Position numbers and translations under genes: made by a program
Assembly: GCA_964425255.1 (NCBI GenBank)
Contig: CAYRMV010000080.1
Span: 1 to 15,932, forward strand
Length of the DNA: 15,932 bases
Origin: CAYRMV01 sp964425255
GTDB taxonomy: Bacteria > Bacteroidota > Bacteroidia > Flavobacteriales_D > Crocinitomicaceae
Direction of reading: 5' to 3'
Part shown: positions 6,649-14,868 of the stretch, one piece after another
Layout: each line of letters starts with the position of its first letter
Position numbering within the stretch: position 1 is the first letter of the stretch
The notes under the pieces: model-generated
Told to the model about the DNA's origin: nothing
Seen by the model: only the letters and a program-made list of their open reading frames with translations
Database searches by the model: none

Positions 6649-6960
6649 ATGAAAAAATCAATTCTCTTTTTCCTTTTCATAACACTTATAATTCAGTCGT
6701 GTAATCTGATGGATCATCCCGTTCAACTCGAAAGGACTTCGGAGAACAACACAATCATAACCAAAGAGACGAAAATAAAAAGCAACGGAAGAACCTGTTT
6801 CAGAAAAGAAATCACCACCCACATGGATTCGCTGAACAAACAAATTACGTATAAAGAAGTGGTAAAATATAATTGTAGCGGGGCTTTTTCGTTTGAAGTA
6901 AAAAGAAAAACGTGGAAAATCGAAAATGGAGAAAAAGTAGTTACTCGTTCAAAAAAGTGA
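6649..6960 (+). CDS. Small predicted lipoprotein, unknown function
   Basis: A 103-residue protein starting MKKSILFFLFITLIIQSC, a classic lipoprotein signal with the lipobox cysteine at C18. The mature part is short, rich in Lys and Thr, and predicted mostly beta, with two more cysteines (C50, C76) that could form a disulfide in the periplasm. An in-frame ATG at 6583 would add 22 residues before the signal peptide and is rejected. I recognise no family. It lies 96 bases after the toxin gene and 49 bases before the next secreted protein, so it could be cargo of the accessory block. Confidence 0.75.
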   Translation: MKKSILFFLFITLIIQSCNLMDHPVQLERTSENNTIITKETKIKSNGRTCFRKEITTHMDSLNKQITYKEVVKYNCSGAFSFEVKRKTWKIENGEKVVTRSKK

Positions 6961-6990
6961 TTGTACTTTCGAAAAACGTTCCTACCTTGT
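6961..6990 (+). promoter_or_regulatory. Candidate promoter of the gene at 7010
   Basis: TTG at 6961-6963, a 19-base spacer, and TACCTTGT at 6983-6990, one base from TAnnTTTG. The expected start near 6997 leaves a leader of about 13 bases. This suggests the gene at 7010 has its own transcript. Confidence 0.45.
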
Positions 6991-7009
6991 GTGAAAAAAC
7001 GAATTTTCA

Positions 7010-8167
7010 ATGAAACATTTCATCCTCCTCATTGGGTTCATTCTCATCAGTGAAATTGTTTTCGCCGACCAGCAATATAATCCCATCACCTTTTCGTTGC
7101 GTACCGACAAGGAAAGTTATTACGAGGGCGAGAAAATCACTTTTTACATCACAATTACGAATACAAGCCGCACTATTTCTTACCCTGTTTTGATTCCTCA
7201 CACTCAAAATACAGGACAAAAATTACTTCGTCTAAATGTGTATGACAAAGCCAAAAACACTTTGTTGCTTCGCTACACGGAAGACCCCATGTTGAACATG
7301 CTTGTTCGAGATACAGGAACGGTTCAGATAAAATACCTTCAACCACTCGAACAAATCGAAATTCCGATTTACCTCAATGATACGGATAGCGAAGACCGCT
7401 ACCTCACAAACACAGCTTCACATCATAGCTTGGGAGTTCCTCTTTTTGCTGGTGTTTACCTGGTAAACATCGCGTATACGCCCAACGGAATAGCATTGGG
7501 TGATAGCATTTACAATTATTACCACGACACAGAAACCTTACAACCCAACAATGGCAAACTTTCTATACCTGGAAATGGGGATTTGAGTACCTTTTGCACC
7601 TTAAAAATCAAACGAAGTGCAGACACCGTTGTCTCGATCGAACGCCAGAAATACTTCATCAAAACGAATGGAGATATGTTCTATTATTTCGCCAAATACA
7701 TGGATCAAATTACTACTGACAAAAATTGTGTTCACATCACATCCCTTCCACCTGATAGTAGTTCCTCGTCTACAAGAGAGTACTTTTACAACCAATTTCC
7801 AGAACTTTACAACGAATACATTTCTCGGTTTGACGACGGTGATTTGCGTGAATACCGTAAATTTACAAACTGGTGTCCAAGTTATTTGTATACACTGAAA
7901 TACAACGAACTAAAACAAAAAACACATTATGAATTACAATTACCCGATGGGCGTTTTTACAGTGTGTCTTACCTCCAACCAAGTGGAAAAATTCAGCAAG
8001 AAACTTACTGCAACGAAGACGGAACTCAATGTGAAGTAAGTAGTTATATATACAATAATAAAGGAGAATTTGTCCGAAAAAAGGTAGAACTTACCGAACC
8101 TTGTTCCGTAGTTATTATCGATGGAATTAAAAGAAGTGCAAAACGTGTCGTAAATTTGGGAGAGTGA
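7010..8167 (+). CDS. Secreted protein of unknown function with Ig-like N-terminal region
   Basis: A 385-residue protein with an N-terminal signal peptide (MKHFILLIGFILISEIVFA, probable cleavage before DQQ), so periplasmic or exported. Residues about 25-180 look like a beta sandwich: FSLRTDKESYYEGEKITFYI followed by TITNTS resembles Ig-like or BsuPI-type folds that open with strand-turn-strand and EGE. Beyond about residue 300, the segments DGRFYSVSYLQPSGKIQQET and YIYNNKGEFVRKK look like the short beta repeats of MORN- or YwqK-like proteins. No catalytic motif and no T9SS sorting domain are visible. Its family is not recognised. Composition is AT-rich like its neighbours. Confidence 0.85.
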   Translation: MKHFILLIGFILISEIVFADQQYNPITFSLRTDKESYYEGEKITFYITITNTSRTISYPVLIPHTQNTGQKLLRLNVYDKAKNTLLLRYTEDPMLNMLVRDTGTVQIKYLQPLEQIEIPIYLNDTDSEDRYLTNTASHHSLGVPLFAGVYLVNIAYTPNGIALGDSIYNYYHDTETLQPNNGKLSIPGNGDLSTFCTLKIKRSADTVVSIERQKYFIKTNGDMFYYFAKYMDQITTDKNCVHITSLPPDSSSSSTREYFYNQFPELYNEYISRFDDGDLREYRKFTNWCPSYLYTLKYNELKQKTHYELQLPDGRFYSVSYLQPSGKIQQETYCNEDGTQCEVSSYIYNNKGEFVRKKVELTEPCSVVIIDGIKRSAKRVVNLGE

Positions 8168-8189
8168 TAAAGCCTCTTGCTATGTAAAC

Positions 8190-8218
8190 TTGAAATTCAA
8201 TAAAGAATCGTAAATTAG
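8190..8218 (+). promoter_or_regulatory. Candidate promoter of the three-gene unit
   Basis: TTG at 8190-8192, an 18-base spacer and TAAATTAG at 8211-8218, one base from TAnnTTTG. The start would be near 8225, just before the ATG at 8230. Confidence 0.35.
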
Positions 8219-8229
8219 CCTTTTTTAAA

Positions 8230-8796
8230 ATGAAAAATATCCTACAATCATTCAGTAAAACAGAAAACAGAACTCTTCTTGTTTTATGGATCAGTATTTT
8301 AATCACCTATCCACTTGCCATTCTAAGTCAATACAATTTATTTTTATCAGACTATTTTGGTTTAGTTGCATTAATAATCGTAACAATTATTGCAATGACT
8401 CGTCAGATAGATCTTTTTCCATTTGTCTTAATTTTATTATTGCTAGGCGTATTTAATGTTTTCTCTTTTGTTTATTTTATCAATATTATCTTTCGTTTTG
8501 GCATTTCATCATTCATTTCTCCTGGCATCCAGCTTTATTCTTTGATCTTACTGATCATTTTAATTCGTAAACGATCAACAACACTTCATGTATTTTGGAT
8601 TCGCTTCTTCGGTAAATCAGATCAAGAAAAACAACAAAATAAGGATAAAATCCGAGAGAACTTCAAGATCAAATTCCGCAACTTATCTGATGAAGAAATT
8701 AATCGTCGCCTAAAAAACGACTTAGTACCAGAAGCAAAACAAGCATTGTTGGAAATTTTGGAAGAACGACAAAATGAAACTAAAAACGAAATGTAA
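8230..8796 (+). CDS. Four-helix membrane protein with charged C-terminal tail, unknown function
   Basis: A 188-residue protein with about four membrane helices (16-34, 43-57, 62-88, 98-112), then a basic, cytoplasmic-looking tail. The tail holds NLSDEEINRRLKN and LVPEAKQALLEILEER (about 151-180), a short helix pair that looks like a small protein-binding module; I recall similar SDEE...PEA...L.ER tails in other Bacteroidota hypothetical proteins, without a known role. GC is very low here (15 of 60 bases at 8341-8400). The next gene starts inside its end with a 23-base overlap, so the two are probably coupled. Family not recognised. Confidence 0.8.
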   Translation: MKNILQSFSKTENRTLLVLWISILITYPLAILSQYNLFLSDYFGLVALIIVTIIAMTRQIDLFPFVLILLLLGVFNVFSFVYFINIIFRFGISSFISPGIQLYSLILLIILIRKRSTTLHVFWIRFFGKSDQEKQQNKDKIRENFKIKFRNLSDEEINRRLKNDLVPEAKQALLEILEERQNETKNEM

Positions 8797-9415
8797 TCAA
8801 GTGTTTGAAAATTACAGCCATACTTGTACAACATGTATAGATCGAATAGGCATTATTTGTTTGATTCTCATTGTTTTTACTTCATATGGGAGCAAAAAAA
8901 AGAATGAACAAGTAAACTATAAACATTACGTCTTAGGTGGATTTTATCCAAACAATCATTTGAATACCAAAGATAGCAATACACATTTTCAACATATTTG
9001 TCATTTTTCTCTACTTTTAACAGCTGATACTCTAGAAATTTACAATCGGAATTCCGTCACTCCAAATCAAAACGAGTACAGTTGTTTTTCCATTTTGACT
9101 GACAAGGACCGTCAAAAGTTCGAATCGATTGTAACTGAATACACAAATGTAAAACAATCCCCTAAAAATCCTAATTCGATATACGATGGTTTGACATACG
9201 TTGCAAGTATAAGTGAATATCAAAACGTAAAATATGCAATCCAAGAAACTGGAATGAAGAAAGAAGATGAAGCTTTTATTTTTCGCTTTATTCAAAAATC
9301 CGAGAAACTAACGAAAGCAAATACATCCAATTTAATGAAAAAGGAGAACTATTTTATGACAGGATTACTCCAACAAGAATCAGGGATTATCATTGAGAAT
9401 AAAACTTTTAACTGA
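8774..9415 (+). CDS. Exported protein with altered lipobox (Cys to Tyr), unknown function
   Basis: A 213-residue protein with a hydrophobic helix at about 24-37 followed by T-S-Y38-G-S-K-K-K. The common Bacteroidota lipoprotein start is SCGSKK; here the cysteine position is TAT (8885-8887), one base from TGT. The product is therefore either membrane-anchored by an uncleaved signal or a former lipoprotein. Unusually, 23 residues with three cysteines (C7, C18, C21) precede the helix. The rest has no recognisable motif. ATG 8774 is the only plausible start and lies within the upstream gene; the next gene follows after 8 bases. Confidence 0.72.
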   Translation: MKLKTKCNQVFENYSHTCTTCIDRIGIICLILIVFTSYGSKKKNEQVNYKHYVLGGFYPNNHLNTKDSNTHFQHICHFSLLLTADTLEIYNRNSVTPNQNEYSCFSILTDKDRQKFESIVTEYTNVKQSPKNPNSIYDGLTYVASISEYQNVKYAIQETGMKKEDEAFIFRFIQKSEKLTKANTSNLMKKENYFMTGLLQQESGIIIENKTFN

Positions 9416-9423
9416 AAAAATAG

Positions 9424-9903
9424 ATGAATCTGCAACTAATTCATCCGGAAATGCTTCCATTCATTCAGTCTATTCTTGTACTTTTTGGCGGATTGCTCGG
9501 AATTATTGGCTCCCAGCTAATTATCGGTGGATGTCGATCATGGAAAAAAGAAAATAAATCCATTCAATCGAAAATTAAACTCGGAATAGGAATTCTCATT
9601 ATTTCATTCCTTTCGTACAATTCGATTGGCTACTATCGAATTTACAAAGCAAAAGAGCAGTTGATTTTGGGTCAATTTAAAAGCAACGATTCGAAAACTA
9701 AATTACATGTTTATTCAGATAAAACCTGGAAACTTGTTGAAAACAATAACAAATTTACGAAAACTGGAAAATGGGGTTTTGACCTCTCTGAAGACGGATG
9801 CTTTTGGAACTTTCAAACAGATGATGGGCAATGGCAAATCCAAACGAGATCGTATTGTCAAATTCATTTCAAAAGTCAAGATATTTTGTTTCAAAAGTTT
9901 TAA
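9424..9903 (+). CDS. Two-helix membrane protein with C-terminal beta-rich domain, unknown function
   Basis: A 159-residue protein with membrane helices at about 11-36 and 52-69 and a soluble domain from about 80. The domain contains LHVYSDKTWKL and TGKWGFDLSEDGCFWNF (114-130), rich in Trp, Gly and aromatic residues and probably a small beta barrel or sheet; both ends of the chain are on the same side of the membrane. I recognise no family. The gene starts 8 bases after the preceding one, so 8230-9903 is probably one operon. An internal ATG at 9451 would shorten it by nine residues without harming the first helix. It ends before a terminator shared with the convergent lpd. Confidence 0.75.
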   Translation: MNLQLIHPEMLPFIQSILVLFGGLLGIIGSQLIIGGCRSWKKENKSIQSKIKLGIGILIISFLSYNSIGYYRIYKAKEQLILGQFKSNDSKTKLHVYSDKTWKLVENNNKFTKTGKWGFDLSEDGCFWNFQTDDGQWQIQTRSYCQIHFKSQDILFQKF

Positions 9904-9967
9904 TTCAAAGATTAAGTATACCAATTATTATAAAATACTAAATCAATAAACTAGTTCACCCACAAAA

Positions 9968-9995
9968 AAAAGCCCTGATTTTCATCAGAGCTTTT
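9968..9995 (-). terminator. Intrinsic terminator of lpd (may act in both directions)
   Basis: Arms AAAAGCCCTGAT and ATCAGAGCTTTT with a four-base loop. In the minus-strand transcript the single odd pair becomes G-U, the loop is GAAA and a run of nine U follows, so it suits lpd best. On the plus strand the odd pair is C-A and only four U follow, so it may stop the 9424-9903 transcript less well. Confidence 0.85.
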
Positions 9996-10018
9996 CAATC
10001 TATTTTCATTTTGAATCT

Positions 10019-11422
10019 TTATACATGCAAAGCGCGTCCTTCTGTTGCGTCCAAAGCAGCTTCTTTCACCGCTTCTGAATACGTTGGATGTGGATGACAA
10101 ATGCGAGCGATATCTTCTGCTGATGCTCTGAATTCCATTGCAACAACCGCTTCCATAATCAAATCCGCTGCACGTGGAGCAATCATGTGTACACCAAGAA
10201 CTTCATCCGTTTCTTTGTCAGCCAAAATTTTCACTAAACCTTGGATATCCATACTCGCACGAGCACGACCTAAAGCTTTGATTGGGAACGAACCTACTTT
10301 ATAGGCTTTTCCAGCAGCTTTCAATTCTTCTTCTGTTTTACCTACCGCAGCTACTTCTGGCCAAGTGTATACTACTCCTGGAATTAAATCGTAATTGATG
10401 TGTGGTTTTTGTCCTGCTAAATATTCTGCGACAAAAACACCTTCTTCTTCGGCTTTGTGTGCCAACATCGCTCCACGAACCACATCACCAATTGCAAAGA
10501 TATTCGGAACAGCTGTTTGCAAATGGTCGTTTACTTCGATTTGACCTCGTTGATTCACAGTCAATCCTGCATTTTCGATGTTCAATCCATCTGTAAATGC
10601 TTTTCGACCAACAGCTACCAAACAATAGTCAGCTTCGAAAGTTACTTCCTCATTTTTCTTATTAAGTGCAGTTAATTTCACACCGTTTCCGGTATTAACA
10701 ACACCTTGTACACGGTGTTCCATGTGAAATTTAAAGCCTTCTTTTTTCAATACTTTCGTCAATTCTTTTCCAAGTGTTCGGTCCATCGTTGGAATAATCG
10801 AATCTGCAAACTCAATTACTTCCACTTGAGTTCCCAAACGAGCATAAACAGAACCTAACTCTAAACCAATAACTCCACCACCGATCACGAGTATTTTCCC
10901 AGGGATTTCATCCATTTTCAATGCTTCGGTTGAAGTAATAATTCGAGTCTTATCAGGCTCCATTCCTGGGAAGAAATTCGGTTTTGATCCCGTTGCAATA
11001 ATCACATTTTTAGCAGAAATGATTTCTTGGTTTCCTGCATCATCTGTCACCGCCACTTGTGTATTGGAAACAAAAGAACCTTTCCCGTGGAAAACAGTAA
11101 TTTTGTTTTTATCCATCAGAAATTTGATACCATTACATGTTTGGCTCACTACTTCTGCTTTGCGAGCAACCATTTGTTTGATGTCCGCTTTCAAATCAGT
11201 CACTTGGATTCCATGTGCTTCGAAATTGTGTTTCGCGTTATGGAAATGTTCGGATGAATCCAACAATGCTTTCGAAGGAATACAACCCACATTCAAGCAC
11301 GTTCCACCCAAGGTTGAGTACTTCTCAATCAAAGCAGTTTTCATTCCTAACTGAGCACAACGAATTGCAGCCACATACCCTCCAGGACCAGATCCAATAA
11401 TTACGACATCAAAAGCATTCAT
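10019..11422 (-). CDS. lpd: Dihydrolipoyl dehydrogenase (E3)
   Basis: Flavoenzyme that re-oxidises dihydrolipoyl groups of 2-oxoacid dehydrogenase complexes and/or the glycine cleavage system with NAD+. The 467-residue product shows the FAD-binding VVIIGSGPGGYVAA (6-19), the redox disulfide C42-C47 in GGTCLNVGCIPSK, the NAD-binding ILVIGGGVIGLELG, the second FAD motif NIFAIGDVVRG, and the catalytic HPHPTYSE near the C-terminus (443-450; likely H445 and E450). Length is normal. It has its own promoter and terminator, so it appears monocistronic, with no E1 or E2 genes beside it. LipA, which makes its cofactor, lies about 3.4 kb upstream. Confidence 0.97.
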   Translation of the reverse strand: MNAFDVVIIGSGPGGYVAAIRCAQLGMKTALIEKYSTLGGTCLNVGCIPSKALLDSSEHFHNAKHNFEAHGIQVTDLKADIKQMVARKAEVVSQTCNGIKFLMDKNKITVFHGKGSFVSNTQVAVTDDAGNQEIISAKNVIIATGSKPNFFPGMEPDKTRIITSTEALKMDEIPGKILVIGGGVIGLELGSVYARLGTQVEVIEFADSIIPTMDRTLGKELTKVLKKEGFKFHMEHRVQGVVNTGNGVKLTALNKKNEEVTFEADYCLVAVGRKAFTDGLNIENAGLTVNQRGQIEVNDHLQTAVPNIFAIGDVVRGAMLAHKAEEEGVFVAEYLAGQKPHINYDLIPGVVYTWPEVAAVGKTEEELKAAGKAYKVGSFPIKALGRARASMDIQGLVKILADKETDEVLGVHMIAPRAADLIMEAVVAMEFRASAEDIARICHPHPTYSEAVKEAALDATEGRALHV

Positions 11423-11440
11423 TTCTATAAAATTTTACAC

Positions 11441-11448
11441 AAAGTTAA
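11441..11448 (-). promoter_or_regulatory. -7 box of lpd
   Basis: The minus strand reads TAACTTTG followed by TGT, an exact TAnnTTTG match 18 bases before the lpd start codon. No clear -33 box is seen. Confidence 0.55.
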
Positions 11449-11495
11449 GCTTTTGTTTGAGAACCCTTTTAAAAAAAGACAAAAAAGGACATAAA

Positions 11496-11521
11496 AAAAG
11501 GGCTGCCGAAGCAACCCTTTT
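11496..11521 (-). terminator. Strong intrinsic terminator of the propeller gene
   Basis: In the minus-strand transcript the arms AAAAGGGTTGC and GCAGCCCTTTT enclose a C(UUCG)G tetraloop, with one U-G pair, and the stem runs into seven U in all. It lies 18 bases after the stop of the gene at 11540-14599 and ahead of the lpd promoter, so the two genes are transcribed separately. Confidence 0.9.
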
Positions 11522-11539
11522 CCCTACAATATGATGAAA

Positions 11540-14500
11540 TTATAATTTGATAAATTTCGTCGTTTCTTGCTGAAGTCCAGCATTAAATTTAACGATGTAT
11601 GTTCCGTTCATCAAGCGATCAATATCTAAATTAACCGTTTGAGATCCTGCTTCTACATTTTTCAATTCAACTGTTTTCACTAATGTACCAGCGATATTGA
11701 ATACTTGAACAGTTACATTCGATGTTTTAGCCAATTCGAATGCCAACGTAGTTGAAGATTTCGCAGGGTTTGGATACATTTTCAATTTTGCTTTAGCAAC
11801 CTCTTTTCCATTCACACTTGGATTGTTTGAACCAATTCCCAACAATGAAGAAGAAGCCCAAATACCACGACCGAATGTTCCAAGATAAATTTCACCTGGT
11901 CGGCTACATCCCTCTTGGTATGTACGCCAGTTTTGACGAACTTCGTACACTGGAACGTTTTCAAATCCAGTTGAAGCATCCGTCCAAGTTGCACCACCAT
12001 TCTCTGAAACTTTTACCCCGAATGCAGTACCTACAACAATGATATCGTCATCGTCACGATCAATGATTGCATCGTATGCACCAATTCCCAAGTTTGTTAA
12101 AGCTGTGAATGATGGACTTGCTGCTGTTGCGTTATTTGAACGAGAGATTGAACCACTAAATCCTTGAAGAAGGATCAAATCATCTGGATTATTTGGATTC
12201 AAAGCAATACCTTCACAAGCTGCATTAGAAACAGTTACTTTATTTGCTCCAGCTGCCTCTGCTAACGAAACAAAATTCTCATTTTGTGAGTAAATTGAAC
12301 CTAAACCATCAATACGGTAAACACGACTTCCAGCACTTACAAAACAGTGATTCAAGTCACGTGAGAATTCAATATCTACAGAACTAAACCCGTTTCCACC
12401 AATGTTAGTGGCAATTCGAATCCAAGTTGTGTTTGGCACAGCTAAACGCAAAGCATCACGAGTAGCCCAAAGTTCTCCACCGTTGTTGTTCACATACATG
12501 ACAAACCAAGATTGGAATGGATCAGCAACACGAACTTGATCCCAAGCAACGTTGTATGCTTCTTGCTCCTCATGTAAATCATAGATTTTACCAGTTACTG
12601 GATGCTGTGCATAGTAATGTAAATAGGTTGTTACAGCAGAAACTGGAATCTTGATAGTTCCATTAACTAAAACGGTATCGCCTACTGTTGGAACTGCTCC
12701 CAATGCTGGTGCATCATAAATGATTGACCAAGTATCTACTTGACCTAAATCAAAGACTGCATTTGTTACATTGTGTGTAATCTTGTAATCTGTTTGTGTC
12801 AATGATGGTTTTGCATACACTGTATCATCGAAGTACAAAGCAACTGGCGTTGTATAATTGATTGAATCACCTGTTGCAGCACTTGGAATACGAATCAACG
12901 TATTTGCCGCATAATCTTTAGAAGGAATAAACGTAATTGAATCTTCCGAATTTTCATCGAATGTTTCTGCTAATACAAACTCCGTGTGGAATGGGAAATT
13001 ACCTCCCGCAACTCCTACTTGAGAATAACCTGCAGGGAAATTTGGATAGAATGCGCTGAATGTTTGACCACGATCTCCTGAACGAGAGATTTGACCATAA
13101 TAGATTGAACTAAACATTACACGTGGGTTGTAGAATGAAATTTCAGCTTCAAATCCGTCACCACCGTTAACTTGTTTAAATTCCTTCATTGTTGACATGG
13201 TAAAGTCATTGTAAAGTGTACCATTATCTTGTGTACCTCCCATTACTTTACCATCTCTATCCATCGCAATTCCGTAGAATTGTGTCACATTAAATCCTCT
13301 GTTTGCAGGGAAATACGTTGCACCTTTATCGTTAGAGATTCCAATACCACCATCGTTACCAATATATAAGCGATCGTTCGCATCCCATTTCAATTCATGG
13401 TTGTCAGCGTGAACATATACAGAACTTGTTGGAGATACAAACCACTGAGAACGTTGTTCAAAACCACCAGAAGGAGGATTGTTTACAACTTGTTTCCATT
13501 GCCAAATATCGATACCACCAATTAAGATTTTTTCAGGATCACCTGGTACAACAGATACAATTGAGTTGTACGTTCCTTGGTCACGGTAAATATCTAACAA
13601 TGAACCTGTTCCAGAAGCCCCCATGAATTGACCCCAAGTATCACCATTGTCATGAGAAACGTGCATACTCATCAAGTTTGAGTTTGTACGAATTGCATAC
13701 AACGAATATTTGTTTTGGCTGTTCTTGTTGGGTGAAATCGCAAATTCAATACGCCCTGCATTCGCTGGAACTTTACCATCAGCTGCAGTTCCTGAGCGAT
13801 CTACCCAAGAAGATCCGCCATCTGTTGAAGTAAAAGTTCGGTTTGTACCAACTGCTGCTACAATTACTTGACCATCTTTCGAAATTTGAATTGCAGTCGA
13901 TCCACCATTTGCTACTTGAACAGTAGTTAAAGAAGCATCTCCAACTGTATATTTTCTCACACCTTGACCAGTTGCCATCCAAACTGTATTACCACCGTCG
14001 GGAGTAACAACTTCTGTAATTGTAGTAATGTTAGCCGTTCCAGGCACGATAGACCAAGTTTGACCTGCGTCTTGCGTTTGATACACCCCATTTCCACTCC
14101 ATTGCTCGTTTGCAGAACCTGTTGCAACGAAGATAGTTCCATCAGCTGTTTGAGCTATTGATGAAATATAAGGTAAACCTGGAAAACTTTCTAAACGAGT
14201 CCAAGTAGAAGCTTTATTTTCAGAGATAAATAAACCTCCAGAAACACCACCAGCAAAAATGCGGTTGATGTTTGTTTTGTCAATTAAAATAGCACGTGTA
14301 CGACCACCAATATTGTCTGGTCCTAATTCTTCAAAAGCTACATTCCCTGATTTAGGGCGATTCATTTCCGCTTTGAAAAGTTCGTTTAGACGCTCTGGAG
14401 TTACTTTTTGCCCTGTTGTTACATCCATGTAACGAGCCTCCAACCACTTCTGTGCGTCGTTTGCTGATTGTTGCTCAAGAACTGACAAAGACTTGCTTTG

Positions 14501-14599
14501 GTAGCTTCCACCGTCTCCCCAACCAAGAGGAAAAACGAACAGAGCACCAGCAATTGCTGCCAATCCAATCGATCCAATTAATAATTTGTTTCGCTTCAT
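11540..14599 (-). CDS. T9SS-secreted Asp-box beta-propeller protein (VPS10/sialidase-like fold)
   Basis: A 1019-residue exported protein. It has a signal peptide (basic MKRNK then a hydrophobic stretch to about residue 24), a propeller-like body and a C-terminal T9SS type A sorting domain at about 939-1019 (KMYPNPAKSS start, NGTYIVKF, ending TTKFIKL). At least seven Asp-box-like turns are visible, including TQDAGQTW, STDGGSSW, SHDNGDTW and SENGGATW, the pattern of VPS10, sialidase and photosystem-assembly propellers. A region between about residues 550 and 720 lacks such turns and may be an inserted domain. No sialidase catalytic set can be identified, so enzymatic activity is not claimed; binding or cell-surface adhesion is an alternative. 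It is probably anchored to the outer surface or released. Confidence 0.88.
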   Translation of the reverse strand: MKRNKLLIGSIGLAAIAGALFVFPLGWGDGGSYQSKSLSVLEQQSANDAQKWLEARYMDVTTGQKVTPERLNELFKAEMNRPKSGNVAFEELGPDNIGGRTRAILIDKTNINRIFAGGVSGGLFISENKASTWTRLESFPGLPYISSIAQTADGTIFVATGSANEQWSGNGVYQTQDAGQTWSIVPGTANITTITEVVTPDGGNTVWMATGQGVRKYTVGDASLTTVQVANGGSTAIQISKDGQVIVAAVGTNRTFTSTDGGSSWVDRSGTAADGKVPANAGRIEFAISPNKNSQNKYSLYAIRTNSNLMSMHVSHDNGDTWGQFMGASGTGSLLDIYRDQGTYNSIVSVVPGDPEKILIGGIDIWQWKQVVNNPPSGGFEQRSQWFVSPTSSVYVHADNHELKWDANDRLYIGNDGGIGISNDKGATYFPANRGFNVTQFYGIAMDRDGKVMGGTQDNGTLYNDFTMSTMKEFKQVNGGDGFEAEISFYNPRVMFSSIYYGQISRSGDRGQTFSAFYPNFPAGYSQVGVAGGNFPFHTEFVLAETFDENSEDSITFIPSKDYAANTLIRIPSAATGDSINYTTPVALYFDDTVYAKPSLTQTDYKITHNVTNAVFDLGQVDTWSIIYDAPALGAVPTVGDTVLVNGTIKIPVSAVTTYLHYYAQHPVTGKIYDLHEEQEAYNVAWDQVRVADPFQSWFVMYVNNNGGELWATRDALRLAVPNTTWIRIATNIGGNGFSSVDIEFSRDLNHCFVSAGSRVYRIDGLGSIYSQNENFVSLAEAAGANKVTVSNAACEGIALNPNNPDDLILLQGFSGSISRSNNATAASPSFTALTNLGIGAYDAIIDRDDDDIIVVGTAFGVKVSENGGATWTDASTGFENVPVYEVRQNWRTYQEGCSRPGEIYLGTFGRGIWASSSLLGIGSNNPSVNGKEVAKAKLKMYPNPAKSSTTLAFELAKTSNVTVQVFNIAGTLVKTVELKNVEAGSQTVNLDIDRLMNGTYIVKFNAGLQQETTKFIKL

Positions 14600-14640
14600 A
14601 CTTGTAGTTATTTCCTTGTTTTTTCAACTTAAAACAGGTG

Positions 14641-14661
14641 CCAAAATACGGATATTATCCG
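14641..14661 (-). promoter_or_regulatory. Weak promoter and inverted repeat upstream of the propeller gene
   Basis: The 13-bp inverted repeat CGGATAATATCCG (14649-14661) sits next to TATTTTGG (14648-14641), an imperfect -7 box, about 42 bases before the start codon. AAGGAAAT lies shortly before the ATG. The rest of 14600-14868 is AT-rich; I see no gene in it. Confidence 0.3.
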
Positions 14662-14847
14662 AAAACACACCATTTTTAAGCTGATTATTTATTTAACTGC
14701 ATAAAATTACAGCCGATGTTTGCAAGTGAAAACAGTTAAAAAACCAAAATTGTTTTGTTTTTTACATGTCTAAAGACACTTTTTAACTAGTTCTTTCTTA
14801 ATAAACGAATCAGTAAAGAAGTTGGTTGAACTAAAAATATTATAATT

Positions 14848-14868
14848 ACTTAGGAAGCAACTTAGGAA
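14848..14868. repeat. Direct repeat ACTTAGGAA x2 just after lipA
   Basis: ACTTAGGAA occurs at 14848-14856 and 14860-14868, a 12-base period, the second copy abutting the lipA stop codon. It may be chance or a slippage product. Confidence 0.5.

Noticed and set aside
6723..7219. Minus-strand frames over the lipoprotein and the secreted-protein start
   Set aside because: Antisense to genes with clear signal peptides and lipobox.
14760..14790. Terminator hairpin TGTCT-AA-AGACA after lipA
   Set aside because: The loop of two bases is too small and the stem short; the U-run is on the wrong strand for lipA.
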